A stretch of 64,000 nt of DNA from Paenibacillus protaetiae (GCF_004135365.1 NZ_CP035492.1:186001-250000), one strand, 5' to 3'. Numbered from the stretch's first letter, positions 7,597 through 17,546 are shown. A program made the numbers and translations. Notes: generated from the sequence alone by a model not told the origin.

Positions 7597-8706
7597 ATGT
7601 ACACTCGTAAGGATACCATACCGGTTAAAGTCGGCAATTTAACGATTGGCGGCAGTGATGAGGTTATCATTCAAAGCATGTGCACGACGAAGACAGCTGA
7701 TGTAGAAGCGACCGTAGCGGAAATTTTGCGCTTGGAGGAAGCAGGCTGTCAAATCGTTCGCGTTACGGTGAACAACAAGGAAGCGGCTGAAGCCATTAAA
7801 GAAATAAAAAAACGGATTCATATTCCGCTTGTTGCCGATATTCATTTTGATTACCGGCTGGCGCTTGCTGCGATCGAAAACGGGATTGACAAGGTTCGCA
7901 TCAACCCGGGCAACATCGGCCGCCGCGAGAAAGTGGAAGCTGTCGTTAAAGCTTGTAAGGAGAAAGGGATTCCAATCCGGATTGGCGTTAACGCCGGTTC
8001 GCTGGAAAACCATCTGCTTGAGAAATACGGTTACCCAACGCCGGAAGCAATGGTGGAAAGCGCCTTGTTCCATATCGGCATTTTGGAGGAGCTGGATTTC
8101 CACGATATCATTGTTTCTTTGAAAGCATCGGATGTGCCGATGGCGATTGCCGCTTACAGCATGGCGGCCGAGAAAATCCGCTATCCGCTCCATCTGGGCA
8201 TTACGGAAGCCGGCACGCTTCATTCCGGAACGATCAAAAGCTCGGCCGGCATCGGCGCTTTGCTTGCGATGGGCATCGGCAACACGGTTCGGATCAGCTT
8301 AAGCGCAGACCCGGTGGAAGAAGTGAAAGTAGCGCGTGAGCTGCTGAAGACGTTTGGACTTATTACGAATGCGGCAACACTGGTTTCCTGCCCGACCTGC
8401 GGACGGCTGGATATTGATTTGTTCTCCATTGCCAATGAGGTGGAGGATTACATTTCGAAAATCAAAGTGCCGATTAAAGTATCGGTGCTCGGCTGCGCCG
8501 TCAACGGTCCAGGGGAAGCGCGCGAAGCTGATATCGGGATCGCCGGTGCGCGCGGCGAAGGCATGTTGTTCCGCTACGGGCAAATGATTCGCAAAGTGCC
8601 GGAAGCAGAACTGCTGAGCGAGCTGAAAAAAGAAATCGACGAAATTGTCCGCGTGTACGAAGCAACGGGAGAAATTCCGGGGCGGAAGCAGCATGTGCAC
8701 CACTAA
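7597..8706 (+). CDS. ispG: IspG, 4-hydroxy-3-methylbut-2-enyl diphosphate synthase
   Basis: The 369-residue iron-sulfur enzyme performs the penultimate step of the MEP isoprenoid pathway, reducing MEcPP to HMBPP. The N-terminal half is a TIM-barrel ([32 protein letters not shown]). The C-terminal half has the 4Fe-4S ligands in SCPTCGR and [12 protein letters not shown]. The start at 7597 has GGGAGAGG upstream; an earlier in-frame ATG at 7570 would add nine residues. It lies between clpX and a GGDEF gene, with a terminator downstream. Its presence beside the Clp genes is a local arrangement with no obvious functional link. Confidence 0.96.
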   Translation: MYTRKDTIPVKVGNLTIGGSDEVIIQSMCTTKTADVEATVAEILRLEEAGCQIVRVTVNNKEAAEAIKEIKKRIHIPLVADIHFDYRLALAAIENGIDKVRINPGNIGRREKVEAVVKACKEKGIPIRIGVNAGSLENHLLEKYGYPTPEAMVESALFHIGILEELDFHDIIVSLKASDVPMAIAAYSMAAEKIRYPLHLGITEAGTLHSGTIKSSAGIGALLAMGIGNTVRISLSADPVEEVKVARELLKTFGLITNAATLVSCPTCGRLDIDLFSIANEVEDYISKIKVPIKVSVLGCAVNGPGEAREADIGIAGARGEGMLFRYGQMIRKVPEAELLSELKKEIDEIVRVYEATGEIPGRKQHVHH

Positions 8707-8760
8707 TGGACGGGACGGCGTTTGCCGGCATCGGCATTCTTTGCAATAAGCACTTATATC

Positions 8761-8790
8761 TGGCTGAGCTAACGGGCTCAGCCATTTTTT
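8761..8790 (+). terminator. Terminator after ispG
   Basis: A 9-bp perfect stem (TGGCTGAGC with GCTCAGCCA), 6-base loop, six Ts. Confidence 0.85.
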
Positions 8791-8881
8791 ATGCGAAAAA
8801 AATTTAATATTCACCGCTCGCCGCTTCCTGTAAAATAGTAAATGTTTATGATTGAAGCTATGGAGGACGGCTATCTAATAT

Positions 8882-10489
8882 ATGGACTTTAATATTACGG
8901 CTTACATTACGTTAGTTGTAACATCGGGCGTATTAAGCTTGTTTCTGGGCTGTTATGCCTATGCCCAGCGCTCCGGCATTCCGAATGCCCGCTATTTTAT
9001 GATGTATAGCGCTTCGTTAGTCGTATATATTTTTTCGTACGCTTTTGAACTGTCAAGCGATACGCTTGCCCAAATCAAGTTCTGGACGGTTATGGAATAT
9101 ATCGGGATGCCGTTTTCCGTTGTATTTGGTTTAATGATGACGCTGCAGTATCTTGGCAAAACCGTCTCGCGCAAATTGGCCGCCGGCCTGCTCACCATTC
9201 CGTGTATTACGCTGCTGATGGTGGCAACGAACGAATACCATCATTTGTTTTATAAGTCGGTGTATTTGCGGGAAGGGACCGCTACGCCGCTTGCGGATGT
9301 AGAAATTGGACAATGGTACATCGTCCATGGGGCGTATACATTTGGATGCCTGCTGGCTGGTTTTGTTCTGCTCGTAAGCAGATGGAAGCACACGAACAAA
9401 ATATACCGGCGCCAGCTTGTAACCTTGATGGCCTCCCAGCTGCTGCCGATGATATCCGCTTTTGCTTATTTGATGGGCTGGACGCCAAACGGCATGGACC
9501 CCGTGCCGGTTATTTTGTGTATCACCTCCGCCCTTTATATTTGGGCGATTGTTTCCACCCGTATTTTAACGATCGTGCCTATCGCCAAAGAAAGCATCTT
9601 TGAATGGATGCATGAAGGCGTTATCGTCTTGGACTCATCTATGCGGATAGTCGATTATAACCAGTCGATGCGCAAAATGATGCCTGTACTCGGCAAGCCG
9701 GTCGTCGGCAGGGAGATGGATGACGTATGGCTCGCATGGACAGGCAAGCCGTTTCCCGACATTGCCGATATGAACAATGCGAGTGTAGAGACGGAATGGA
9801 AAACCGGTGAAGATACTTTAAGCTATATGGTACGGGTGTCTGCGCTGCGGAACAAATCCGGCTACCTTCTCGGTTATCTGGTGATGCTGATTGATATTAC
9901 GGAACGAAACGAGCTTCAGAAGAAGCTGATGCAGCTGGCCTATTATGACGGGCTGACAGGCATATACAACCGGATGCAATTTTTGCAGCGCAGCAAAGAG
10001 CTGATTGAACGCGCGGAGCTGGCAGAAGCGCCCTTGGCCTTCATATTATTTGACGTTGATTATTTTAAGCGGATTAACGATACGTACGGCCATGAAACCG
10101 GCGATAATGCGTTAAAGCATGTGGTAACGGTCTGCCAACAATATTTGTCAGCCGATATGCTGTTCGCCCGTTACGGCGGAGAAGAATTTGCCATCGGCCT
10201 GCCGTTCGTCGCAGAAGAAGCGGCGGTCCGGCTTGCGGAGCAAATCCGCGCCGGGTTAAACAGCGGAATATTCACGGCTGTTACGGGGCAAGAGCTGGTC
10301 ATTACATGCAGTTTTGGCATCGCGCCTTATCGATATGGAAGCTCCCTCGAAAGCGTGCTTCGCGACGCGGATTACGCCATGTATGCGTCTAAGCGGAAAG
10401 GGCGGAATGCGGTTTATACAATCGGACAAGCTTTAAAAGAGAAAGAGCTTCAAGATTCAGGGCGGATTAGCGATTATTCCCTCCTTTAA
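8882..10489 (+). CDS. Membrane-bound PAS-GGDEF protein, likely diguanylate cyclase
   Basis: The 535-residue protein has about seven N-terminal hydrophobic segments (residues 5-230) resembling the 7TM sensor region found before some histidine kinases. A PAS-like domain follows (about 235-340, EGVIVLDSSMRIVDYN), then a GGDEF domain (about 345-510) with active-site RYGGEEF and metal-binding FDVDYFKRIND. These features predict synthesis of cyclic di-GMP in response to a membrane signal. The RxxD inhibitory site that usually precedes GGDEF reads LSAD, so product inhibition at that site is probably absent. TGGAGG supports the ATG at 8882. It sits between ispG and lonB; its signal is unknown. Confidence 0.88.
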   Translation: MDFNITAYITLVVTSGVLSLFLGCYAYAQRSGIPNARYFMMYSASLVVYIFSYAFELSSDTLAQIKFWTVMEYIGMPFSVVFGLMMTLQYLGKTVSRKLAAGLLTIPCITLLMVATNEYHHLFYKSVYLREGTATPLADVEIGQWYIVHGAYTFGCLLAGFVLLVSRWKHTNKIYRRQLVTLMASQLLPMISAFAYLMGWTPNGMDPVPVILCITSALYIWAIVSTRILTIVPIAKESIFEWMHEGVIVLDSSMRIVDYNQSMRKMMPVLGKPVVGREMDDVWLAWTGKPFPDIADMNNASVETEWKTGEDTLSYMVRVSALRNKSGYLLGYLVMLIDITERNELQKKLMQLAYYDGLTGIYNRMQFLQRSKELIERAELAEAPLAFILFDVDYFKRINDTYGHETGDNALKHVVTVCQQYLSADMLFARYGGEEFAIGLPFVAEEAAVRLAEQIRAGLNSGIFTAVTGQELVITCSFGIAPYRYGSSLESVLRDADYAMYASKRKGRNAVYTIGQALKEKELQDSGRISDYSLL

Positions 10490-10498
10490 GAGGCAATA

Positions 10499-10528
10499 CT
10501 ACCAAGTACATGTTGTAAAGCTTGGTAG
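10499..10528 (+). repeat. Inverted repeat between the GGDEF gene and lonB
   Basis: CTACCAAG and CTTGGTAG, 8 bp each, separated by 14 bases and not followed by a T-run. It could be an operator or weak hairpin; role unknown. Confidence 0.4.
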
Positions 10529-10552
10529 GTTGCTGAGAGGAGTGTTTGAATA

Positions 10553-12256
10553 ATGAATTTAAGCATTATATTAATGCTGGTTCAAGTTTTTTTTGCTGTT
10601 GTTATCGGGCTTTATTTCTGGAATTTGATGCGGAACCAGAAGACGAACCGCTCGGCGGTTGACCGGGAGTCTCGCAAGGAGATGGACAAGCTGCGCAAGC
10701 TTCGTTCCATATCGCTGACCAAACCGCTGGCCGAAAAAACAAGGCCGCAGACGATGCAGGATATCGTTGGCCAGCGCGACGGACTGCGCGCTTTGAAGGC
10801 CGCGCTTTGCAGCGCAAATCCGCAGCATGTTATCATCTACGGCCCTCCCGGCGTCGGCAAAACAGCTGCAGCCCGGGTGGTGCTGGAGGAAGCGAAAAAA
10901 AATCCGTCTTCGCCGTTTCTATCCGATGCGAAGTTTACGGAGATTGACGCCACAACTGCACGGTTTGACGAACGGGGTATTGCCGATCCGCTCATTGGTT
11001 CGGTCCATGACCCGATTTATCAAGGGGCTGGCGCGATGGGCGTAGCCGGCATTCCGCAGCCGAAGCCCGGCGCTGTCACAAAAGCGCATGGCGGCATATT
11101 GTTTATTGATGAAATAGGCGAATTGCATCCGGTGCAAATGAATAAGCTTTTAAAAGTGCTGGAGGATCGCAAAGTATTTCTGGAAAGCGCCTATTACAAT
11201 TCGGAAGATGTCAACATTCCGGTCTATATCCACGATATATTCCAGAACGGCCTGCCGGCCGACTTCCGTCTCGTTGGGGCAACAACGCGCTCGCCGCAGG
11301 ATATTCCGCCGGCTATCCGCTCGCGCTGCATGGAAGTGTATTTCCGTCCGCTGCTTGCGTCCGAAATCGCCGACATTGCGGAAAACGCCGTGAAAAAAAT
11401 CGGCTTCCCGCCTTGCCCGGAAGCGATTGAAGTTGTGAAGCGCTACGCCACCAACGGGCGTGAAGCGGTTAACGTCATTCAGCTTGCCGCAGGCATGGCG
11501 CTGTCGGAAAAAAGGGACACCATTACGGCCGCTGATGCCGAATGGGTTGTCAACAGCAGCCAAATTCCGCCTCGCCCGGACCGCAAAGTGCCGCAGCAGC
11601 CGCAAGTCGGATTTGTAAACGGCTTGGCGGTTTACGGGCCGAATATGGGGACGCTGCTGGAGATTGAAGTGAGCGCCATCCCGGCTGCCAAAGGAATGGG
11701 GCAATTCACCATTACCGGTGTCGTCGATGAAGAGGAGCTGGGCGGCGGCTCGCGTACGCTTCGCCGGAAGAGCATGGCGAGAGGTTCGGTTGAGAATGTG
11801 CTGACTGTACTGCGCCGCTGCGGGCTGAATCCGTACGATTATGATTTGCATATTAACTTCCCGGGCGGCACGCCGATCGACGGCCCGTCGGCAGGCATCG
11901 CGATGGCGACGGCCATTGCGTCGGCGATTAAAGGCATCCCGGTCGACAACACGATTGCGATGACCGGCGAAGTGGGCATTCACGGCAACGTGAAGCCGGT
12001 TGGCGGCGTGCTTGCCAAGGTAGAGGCCGCTTTCCAAGCGGGAGCGAAGCGGGTTATTATTCCGCGGGAAAATTGGCAGGCGCTTTTTGCCGATTTGGAA
12101 GGCATTGAAGTGATCGCCGCCGACCGGGTGGAGGAAGTGTTCGATCTGATCTTCCCGGCGGAGCTGAAGGTCGTAAGTACGGCGTCGGCACCGGTGCCGT
12201 CCGATTTGTACATTGCAACTTCCGTCCCTTATTTGCAGGCGGATTCCACAGAATGA
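10553..12256 (+). CDS. lonB: LonB, membrane-linked Lon-family protease
   Basis: The 567-residue protein has an N-terminal membrane anchor (about residues 5-25), an AAA+ domain with Walker [10 protein letters not shown] and Walker B ILFIDEIGEL, and a C-terminal Lon protease domain. The catalytic Ser is in DGPSAGIAMA and the Lys in VGGVLAKVEAA. In B. subtilis LonB is made in the forespore and its gene lies directly before lonA, as here. It lacks the long N-terminal substrate domain of LonA. Forespore expression is inferred from the family; I did not identify a forespore promoter. Confidence 0.95.
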   Translation: MNLSIILMLVQVFFAVVIGLYFWNLMRNQKTNRSAVDRESRKEMDKLRKLRSISLTKPLAEKTRPQTMQDIVGQRDGLRALKAALCSANPQHVIIYGPPGVGKTAAARVVLEEAKKNPSSPFLSDAKFTEIDATTARFDERGIADPLIGSVHDPIYQGAGAMGVAGIPQPKPGAVTKAHGGILFIDEIGELHPVQMNKLLKVLEDRKVFLESAYYNSEDVNIPVYIHDIFQNGLPADFRLVGATTRSPQDIPPAIRSRCMEVYFRPLLASEIADIAENAVKKIGFPPCPEAIEVVKRYATNGREAVNVIQLAAGMALSEKRDTITAADAEWVVNSSQIPPRPDRKVPQQPQVGFVNGLAVYGPNMGTLLEIEVSAIPAAKGMGQFTITGVVDEEELGGGSRTLRRKSMARGSVENVLTVLRRCGLNPYDYDLHINFPGGTPIDGPSAGIAMATAIASAIKGIPVDNTIAMTGEVGIHGNVKPVGGVLAKVEAAFQAGAKRVIIPRENWQALFADLEGIEVIAADRVEEVFDLIFPAELKVVSTASAPVPSDLYIATSVPYLQADSTE

Positions 12257-12294
12257 TAAAATAAGGAATACGTAAACTATTGGGGGGTGCTGGT

Positions 12295-14664
12295 ATGGGG
12301 CCTGGAAAATCGAAAGGGCGTAAACTGCCCTTGCTTCCTCTGAGAGGGCTGCTTGTATATCCCAGCATGGTACTCCACCTTGACGTGGGCAGGGATAAGT
12401 CGGTAAAAGCATTGGAGCGGTCGATGGTTGAAGACCATCTCATCTTATTATGCTCGCAATCGGAAGTGAACATCGAGGAGCCGACCGAAGACGATATTTA
12501 CCGGATCGGCACGATTGCGCGCGTCAGGCAGATGCTGAAGCTTCCGAACGGAACGATCCGCGTGCTTGTAGAAGGCGTGGTCCGTGCGGAAATTACAAGC
12601 TATTTGACCAATGACGAGTTTTATGAAGTGATGGTGAAGGAGCTTCCGGAGCCGGACAATGAAGATCCGGAAGTGGATGCGCTGATGCGGTCGGTGCTTA
12701 GCCAGTTCGAGCATTATATTTCGCTTTCGAAGAAAGTCACGCCCGAGACGCATGCTGCGGTTGCGGATATTGATGATCCCGGCCGCCTGGCTGATGTCAT
12801 TACAAGCCATCTGTCGCTGAAGATAAAAGATAAGCAGGAAATTTTGGAAACGATTGATGTGCGGGAACGTCTGGAGAAGCTGCTCGACTTTTTGAACAAC
12901 GAGCGGGAAGTGCTTGAGCTGGAGAGGAAAATTAACCAGCGCGTCAAAAAACAGATGGAAAAAACGCAAAAGGAATATTATTTGCGTGAGCAGATGAAGG
13001 CGATCCAGAAGGAACTGGGCGAAAAGGAAGGCAGGGCAAGCGAAGCGGAAGAGCTCCGCAGCCAGCTGGCGGAGTCGGGCGCGCCCGAAGCTGTACAAGA
13101 GAAGGTTGAGAAAGAGATCGACAGGCTGGAGAAGATGCCGTCCACCTCGGCGGAGGGCGGCGTCATCCGTACCTATATCGACTGGCTGCTATCTCTTCCG
13201 TGGAGCAAGCAGACCGAAGACGACCTCAGCTTAAGCAAAGCGGAGGAAATATTGAACGACGACCACTTTGGGCTCGATAAACCTAAAGAGCGCGTTCTGG
13301 AATATTTGGCGGTGCAGCAGCTGGTCAAAGCGATGAAAGGGCCGATCCTATGCCTCGTTGGGCCTCCGGGCGTCGGCAAAACCTCGCTTGCCCGATCAAT
13401 CGCCAAGTCGCTTAACCGCAAATTTGTGCGGATATCGCTTGGCGGTGTGCGGGATGAAGCGGAAATCCGCGGACACCGCCGCACTTATGTCGGCGCAATG
13501 CCGGGCAGAATTATACAAGGTATGAAGACAGCCGGTTCATCCAATCCGGTTTTTTTGCTGGACGAGATTGATAAAATGGCCAGTGATTATCGGGGCGATC
13601 CGGCTTCGGCACTGCTGGAAGTGCTGGATCCGGAGCAAAACGCCACATTCAGCGATCATTACATTGAAGCGCCTTTCGATTTATCGAAAGTTATGTTTGT
13701 GACGACGGCAAACGCGATGCACAATATTCCGGGGCCACTCCTTGACCGGATGGAAGTTTTATATATTCCGGGCTATACGGAGCTGGAAAAGCTGCAAATC
13801 GCCAAACGGTATTTGCTGCCGAAGCAAAAACGCCAGCATGGGCTGGAGGATGAACAGCTGGTGTTGGATGACGACGCGTTGCTGAAGCTGATTCGTGAAT
13901 ATACGCGTGAAGCGGGCGTGCGCAATTTGGAGCAGCAAATCGCTTCGCTTTGCCGCAAAGCAGCCAAAACTATTGTCAGCGCGGCTGAAGAAGAACAGCC
14001 CGCAGCAGTAACTGTGGATACCAAGCGGCTGACGGAATGGCTGGGGCCTTCCAAGTTCCGATTTGGCCTTGCTGAGCAGTCCGATCAGATTGGCGCCGTT
14101 ACCGGCCTTGCCTGGACGGAGGTTGGCGGCGATACGCTTGTAATTGAAGTGACCGTCATGCCGGGCAGCGGCAAGCTGACGTTAACGGGCAAGCTCGGAG
14201 ACGTGATGAAGGAGTCCGCGCAAGCGGCCTTCAGCTATACGCGCTCGAAAGCGGAGGAGCTGGGGATCGACCCGCAATTTCATGAGAAAAACGATATTCA
14301 CATTCATATTCCGGAAGGCGCGATTCCAAAGGACGGCCCTTCCGCCGGCATTACGATGGCAACCGCTCTTATATCAGCCTTGACGGGTCGTTATGTATCC
14401 AAGGAAGTAGCCATGACCGGCGAAATTACGCTTCGCGGCAGAGTGCTTCCGATCGGAGGGCTGAAAGAAAAATCGCTTGCCGCCCACCGTGCCGGTATTC
14501 GAAAAATATTGCTCCCGAAAGATAACGAACGGGATTTGAACGAAATTCCGGACAGCATCCGCAGTGACATGACATTTGTGCCTGTATCCCATATGGATGA
14601 GGTATTGCAGCATGCGCTGGTCGAACAGCAGTCCGTACAGAAAGCAGGAACACCGATTTTATGA
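12295..14664 (+). CDS. lon: LonA, ATP-dependent protease
   Basis: The 789-residue protein has the full LonA plan: an N-terminal substrate domain ([13 protein letters not shown] near the start), a coiled-coil linker rich in Glu and Lys around 190-260, an AAA+ domain with GPPGVGKTS and VFLLDEIDK, and a protease domain with the Ser in [11 protein letters not shown] and Lys in [10 protein letters not shown]. It degrades misfolded and some regulatory proteins in the cytoplasm. ATG at 12295 follows GGGGGGTG; the in-frame TTG at 12280 is less likely. Its last bases overlap the ysxC start (ATGA), implying translational coupling. Confidence 0.97.
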   Translation: MGPGKSKGRKLPLLPLRGLLVYPSMVLHLDVGRDKSVKALERSMVEDHLILLCSQSEVNIEEPTEDDIYRIGTIARVRQMLKLPNGTIRVLVEGVVRAEITSYLTNDEFYEVMVKELPEPDNEDPEVDALMRSVLSQFEHYISLSKKVTPETHAAVADIDDPGRLADVITSHLSLKIKDKQEILETIDVRERLEKLLDFLNNEREVLELERKINQRVKKQMEKTQKEYYLREQMKAIQKELGEKEGRASEAEELRSQLAESGAPEAVQEKVEKEIDRLEKMPSTSAEGGVIRTYIDWLLSLPWSKQTEDDLSLSKAEEILNDDHFGLDKPKERVLEYLAVQQLVKAMKGPILCLVGPPGVGKTSLARSIAKSLNRKFVRISLGGVRDEAEIRGHRRTYVGAMPGRIIQGMKTAGSSNPVFLLDEIDKMASDYRGDPASALLEVLDPEQNATFSDHYIEAPFDLSKVMFVTTANAMHNIPGPLLDRMEVLYIPGYTELEKLQIAKRYLLPKQKRQHGLEDEQLVLDDDALLKLIREYTREAGVRNLEQQIASLCRKAAKTIVSAAEEEQPAAVTVDTKRLTEWLGPSKFRFGLAEQSDQIGAVTGLAWTEVGGDTLVIEVTVMPGSGKLTLTGKLGDVMKESAQAAFSYTRSKAEELGIDPQFHEKNDIHIHIPEGAIPKDGPSAGITMATALISALTGRYVSKEVAMTGEITLRGRVLPIGGLKEKSLAAHRAGIRKILLPKDNERDLNEIPDSIRSDMTFVPVSHMDEVLQHALVEQQSVQKAGTPIL

Positions 14665-15263
14665 AAATTACTCAAGCCGAATTTATGATTAGCGCCGTCA
14701 GACCGGATCAGTATCCTGTAGACGCCTTGCCGGAGATTGCTCTGGCAGGGCGTTCTAATGTCGGCAAATCTTCATTGATCAACAAACTGATGATGCGCAA
14801 AAATTTAGCCCGGACAAGCTCGCAGCCCGGTAAAACGCAGCAGCTCAATTATTACCGGGTGAACGATATGATTTATCTCGTTGACTTTCCCGGTTACGGT
14901 TACGCCAAAGTATCCAAAAAGCAGCGCGAGCAGTTTGGCCAAATGATCGAAACGTATTTGCGCACAAGAGAGCCGTTAAAGCTCCAGCTGCTTGTTATTG
15001 ATGTGCGCCATGCGCCTTCCACAGATGACAAGCTGATGTACGACTGGCTGAAGCATTTTGGCATCCCGACCTGCATCGTATGCACGAAGGCCGATAAGGT
15101 GCCCCGCAGCAAATGGGAAAAGCATATCAAGCTGATTAAAACAGAGCTGGGCGCAGAACCGTCAGATCCGGTTGTACTTTTCTCCTCGGAAACCGGAGGC
15201 GGCCGCGAAGAGCTGTGGAATATTATCATGGAAGCTATTGCGCAGGAAGAAGAAACCGTGTGA
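14661..15263 (+). CDS. ysxC: YsxC/EngB, ribosome-assembly GTPase
   Basis: The 200-residue TRAFAC GTPase has G1 [10 protein letters not shown]2 SSQPGKTQ, G3 DFPGYGY and G4 TKAD. The family is essential in B. subtilis and helps assemble the 50S subunit. The start codon overlaps the lon stop by four bases (ATGA). The lonB-lon-ysxC order is the same as in B. subtilis. Confidence 0.97.
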   Translation: MKITQAEFMISAVRPDQYPVDALPEIALAGRSNVGKSSLINKLMMRKNLARTSSQPGKTQQLNYYRVNDMIYLVDFPGYGYAKVSKKQREQFGQMIETYLRTREPLKLQLLVIDVRHAPSTDDKLMYDWLKHFGIPTCIVCTKADKVPRSKWEKHIKLIKTELGAEPSDPVVLFSSETGGGREELWNIIMEAIAQEEETV

Positions 15264-15444
15264 ACGTTTTGTTAAAAGCTGAGGATTTTAGGAAATAGCT
15301 GGACTTCGTTCGCAATTTCTCCGGAATTTTAAGGAAAATGAGAAAATATCGCGGCCGGCGTGCAAGAATAAACGGAACTGATCCCGTATAATATAGGTAA
15401 GCATGAAGACCATAAGGGCAGCATAAAGAATTGAGGAGATTTTT

Positions 15445-16032
15445 ATGGCTAAGCGGCTGGCCACAGAGTATGTAAACGCCAAACTGCAGTTAACTCGCGA
15501 TGAGTTGACGAGGCTTATCCGGTTCTTCGAACAGCAGCAGCTTTCGCTGCAGGCCAAAGTTTTCGACAACGGGAATCAGGAACTGGTGCTCGAAGATGCA
15601 GGGAGGGAAGAGGTGAAGCTGATCTTTGAACGTCAGCAGGACCTTTACGTATGCGAGCTCAATTGCCGCCTTATTCATCCTAAATTAACCAACGCCATGC
15701 GCAAAGCGGTTTCCGCTTTCCATGGAGATGCAGTCGTGAATCGTATTTATGCTAATTTTAAGATGGTGTACCGGTATATTGACGGTTTGATTTATCAAAT
15801 TATTGAACAGACGCCGGATGGCCAAAAAATTGTATTCCAGTACCGGGACTCCGTCGGACAGCTGGAGCGTTTGTATCGCAGCCGTGTCATTGAGCAGGAG
15901 ATCGGAATGGTCAAAGGCGCAATTAATGAACTTCTCGATTTGCGGAATCAATCGGATAACCCGGCTGAAATTAAGGGTATCGACAACCGTTTGAATGATT
16001 TGACTCATCAGTTGTTTATTCTTGAAGCTTAA
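15445..16032 (+). CDS. Conserved-looking protein of unknown function, 195 aa
   Basis: A soluble 195-residue protein with no signal peptide, membrane segment or catalytic motif that I recognise. GAGGAG precedes the ATG. The N-terminal 60 residues mix helix and beta (ATEYVNAKLQLTRDELTRLI), the middle is beta-rich with a VYRYIDGLIYQII segment, and the C-terminus is helical with charged repeats ending LFILEA. It sits alone between ysxC and a lipoprotein gene, followed by a strong terminator. I do not recognise the family with certainty and assign no function. Confidence 0.7.
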   Translation: MAKRLATEYVNAKLQLTRDELTRLIRFFEQQQLSLQAKVFDNGNQELVLEDAGREEVKLIFERQQDLYVCELNCRLIHPKLTNAMRKAVSAFHGDAVVNRIYANFKMVYRYIDGLIYQIIEQTPDGQKIVFQYRDSVGQLERLYRSRVIEQEIGMVKGAINELLDLRNQSDNPAEIKGIDNRLNDLTHQLFILEA

Positions 16033-16084
16033 CCGTATATAGGAGACTTGCATGCTGCGTATACAGCGAGCGAGTGTTGCAGTA

Positions 16085-16114
16085 AGAGCCGCCTGAGAAG
16101 CGGCTCTTTTTTTT
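16085..16114 (+). terminator. Terminator after the 195-aa protein gene
   Basis: AGAGCCGC with GCGGCTCT, 7-base loop, then a run of Ts. Confidence 0.9.
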
Positions 16115-16195
16115 GCGTTTTGTCATGATTGGGCCAATGGACGGAAACATTAATGGCATTCCGAACGTCAATGGTTACAAAGGAGAGTGACTACC

Positions 16196-16837
16196 ATGAA
16201 CAAAACTCAAATCCGCTGCTCCCTTGCATGCTTCATTGTGGCAGCTGCAATTACAATGGGAGGCTGCGCGAACAATAACGGCAGCTCAAACGGCAGCAAT
16301 GTTTCCGAATCGCCGCCTGCTTCAGCAACGGTTTCTCCCGGCAACAATCCGTCTTCGGACGCAACGGCAACGCCGCCCGCACAGGAGACTTCCAAGCCGG
16401 ACGAGAGTAAAGCGCTGCTGGAGACGATTGAGGCGGCTGCCAAGGAGGGCAAGGTGCCCGGCTGTAATTATGCAGCCCATATAGCGCTATACGATGATAT
16501 TGAAAAAGAGTGGGGCAAAGCGGATAAAAACGATACAGCCGGAAAAGGCATTTACGCGGTTTATGAAAATAAAGGGATTACGTTTGGCTACAATAAAGGC
16601 ATGCTTGTATTTGATGTCCGTTCCTACGCTCCGGAGCTTAAGCTGCTGACGCTTAAGCAAATTGAAGGAGCGCTTGGCCAAGCGGATGAAAAAACAACCA
16701 GCGGCGATGATCAGATCTACACGTATAACGTAAATAAGCAATATCAGCTGAAATTTGCGATTCCGGAATCTACCGGCAAAGTGGATCATATTTCCGTCTA
16801 CAGCCCCGAAGATGCGAAAAATTTAATGGCGGGTTAA
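16196..16837 (+). CDS. Lipoprotein with a YjgB/DUF4309-like domain
   Basis: The 213-residue protein has a lipoprotein signal peptide ending ITMGGC, so Cys should be lipidated and anchored on the outer face of the membrane. A Ser/Pro/Thr-rich linker (about residues 25-70) follows. The globular C-terminal part (DIEKEWGKAD, ENKGITFGYNKGMLVFDVRSY, IEGALGQADEK) resembles the YjgB-type DUF4309 domain, whose role is unknown. ATG at 16196 is chosen because AAAGGAGAG is well spaced; an in-frame GTG at 16187 is too close to it. Confidence 0.75.
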   Translation: MNKTQIRCSLACFIVAAAITMGGCANNNGSSNGSNVSESPPASATVSPGNNPSSDATATPPAQETSKPDESKALLETIEAAAKEGKVPGCNYAAHIALYDDIEKEWGKADKNDTAGKGIYAVYENKGITFGYNKGMLVFDVRSYAPELKLLTLKQIEGALGQADEKTTSGDDQIYTYNVNKQYQLKFAIPESTGKVDHISVYSPEDAKNLMAG

Positions 16838-16955
16838 CGGACCAAATGATGCGGAACAACATACGTTAATACGGGAAAAAATTAATATTCCGGGGCGTTA
16901 AAAAACAGTTGCTTTTGCACCGGATAGATGTTATTTTTAATCTCGTTGAACGAAA

Positions 16956-17079
16956 TGGTTAGCCATAATAGGAACCAGGATTCACTCAGGACATGGTTAT
17001 GTTGCGAGAGAGTATTCCCTCGGGAAGTGAATGACGTAGGTCCTAGCGGATGAAATTTTTAAACATTTTATTCCTAGGA
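16956..17079 (+). promoter_or_regulatory. Possible structured 5' leader of speD
   Basis: The 256 bases before speD (16838-17093) hold no gene. Part of this stretch can form several helices: TGGTT with AACCA (16956-16977), ATTCACT with AGTGAAT (16980-17032) enclosing TTCCC/GGGAA, and TCCTAG with CTAGGA (17041-17079). The last overlaps the Shine-Dalgarno GGAAGGGGG. This suggests translational control of speD. I do not recognise it as a known riboswitch class, and the pairings come from reading by eye. Confidence 0.4.
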
Positions 17080-17093
17080 AGGGGGACCGAAAG

Positions 17094-17492
17094 ATGGAGT
17101 ATTCAACTTTCGGACGACACGTTGCGGTTGATGCTTGGGGAGTCGATTTTGATCTGCTGAACAACGCTGAGTTGCTGCAGGCTTATATGGTTGAAGCTGC
17201 AGAAAACTGCGGGGCTACCGTACTTTCGGTGCAATCGAAGCAATTTGAACCTCAGGGAGCAACGGTGCTTGTACTGCTTTCGGAAAGCCATCTCTCCATT
17301 CATACGTATCCTGAGAGAGGGTTTGCCGCGCTTGACTGCTATACTTGCGGTGAATCGGTGGATCCGCAGCTTGCTATTGATTGCATGCTGTCCGTATTGA
17401 AGCCTAAAACAACGTATGCCAAAAAGCTTGTTCGCGGTATGGGCGAGCTTCAGCTTGAAGAACCACACATCATGCAAACCAAGTTTGTTTAA
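17094..17492 (+). CDS. speD: S-adenosylmethionine decarboxylase proenzyme, bacterial type
   Basis: The 132-residue proenzyme makes decarboxylated SAM, the aminopropyl donor for spermidine. It cleaves itself in the motif LSESHLSIHTYPE between Glu64 and Ser65; Ser65 becomes the pyruvoyl cofactor. FAALDCYTCG carries the conserved Cys of the active site. GGAAGGGGG precedes ATG at 17094. It is monocistronic, with a possible structured leader upstream and a strong terminator downstream. Confidence 0.95.
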   Translation: MEYSTFGRHVAVDAWGVDFDLLNNAELLQAYMVEAAENCGATVLSVQSKQFEPQGATVLVLLSESHLSIHTYPERGFAALDCYTCGESVDPQLAIDCMLSVLKPKTTYAKKLVRGMGELQLEEPHIMQTKFV

Positions 17493-17506
17493 TGGACATA
17501 AATGTT

Positions 17507-17546
17507 GAAATAACCATGGACGAAAGTCCATGGTTATTTCTTTTCT
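17507..17546 (+). terminator. Terminator after speD
   Basis: A 15-bp perfect stem (17507-17521 with 17526-17540), GAAA loop and T-rich tail. Confidence 0.9.

Noticed and set aside
16838-17093. SAM riboswitch (S-box) before speD
   Set aside because: The conserved S-box core sequences were not found, and no terminator hairpin with T-run precedes the gene; only an unassigned structured leader is reported.
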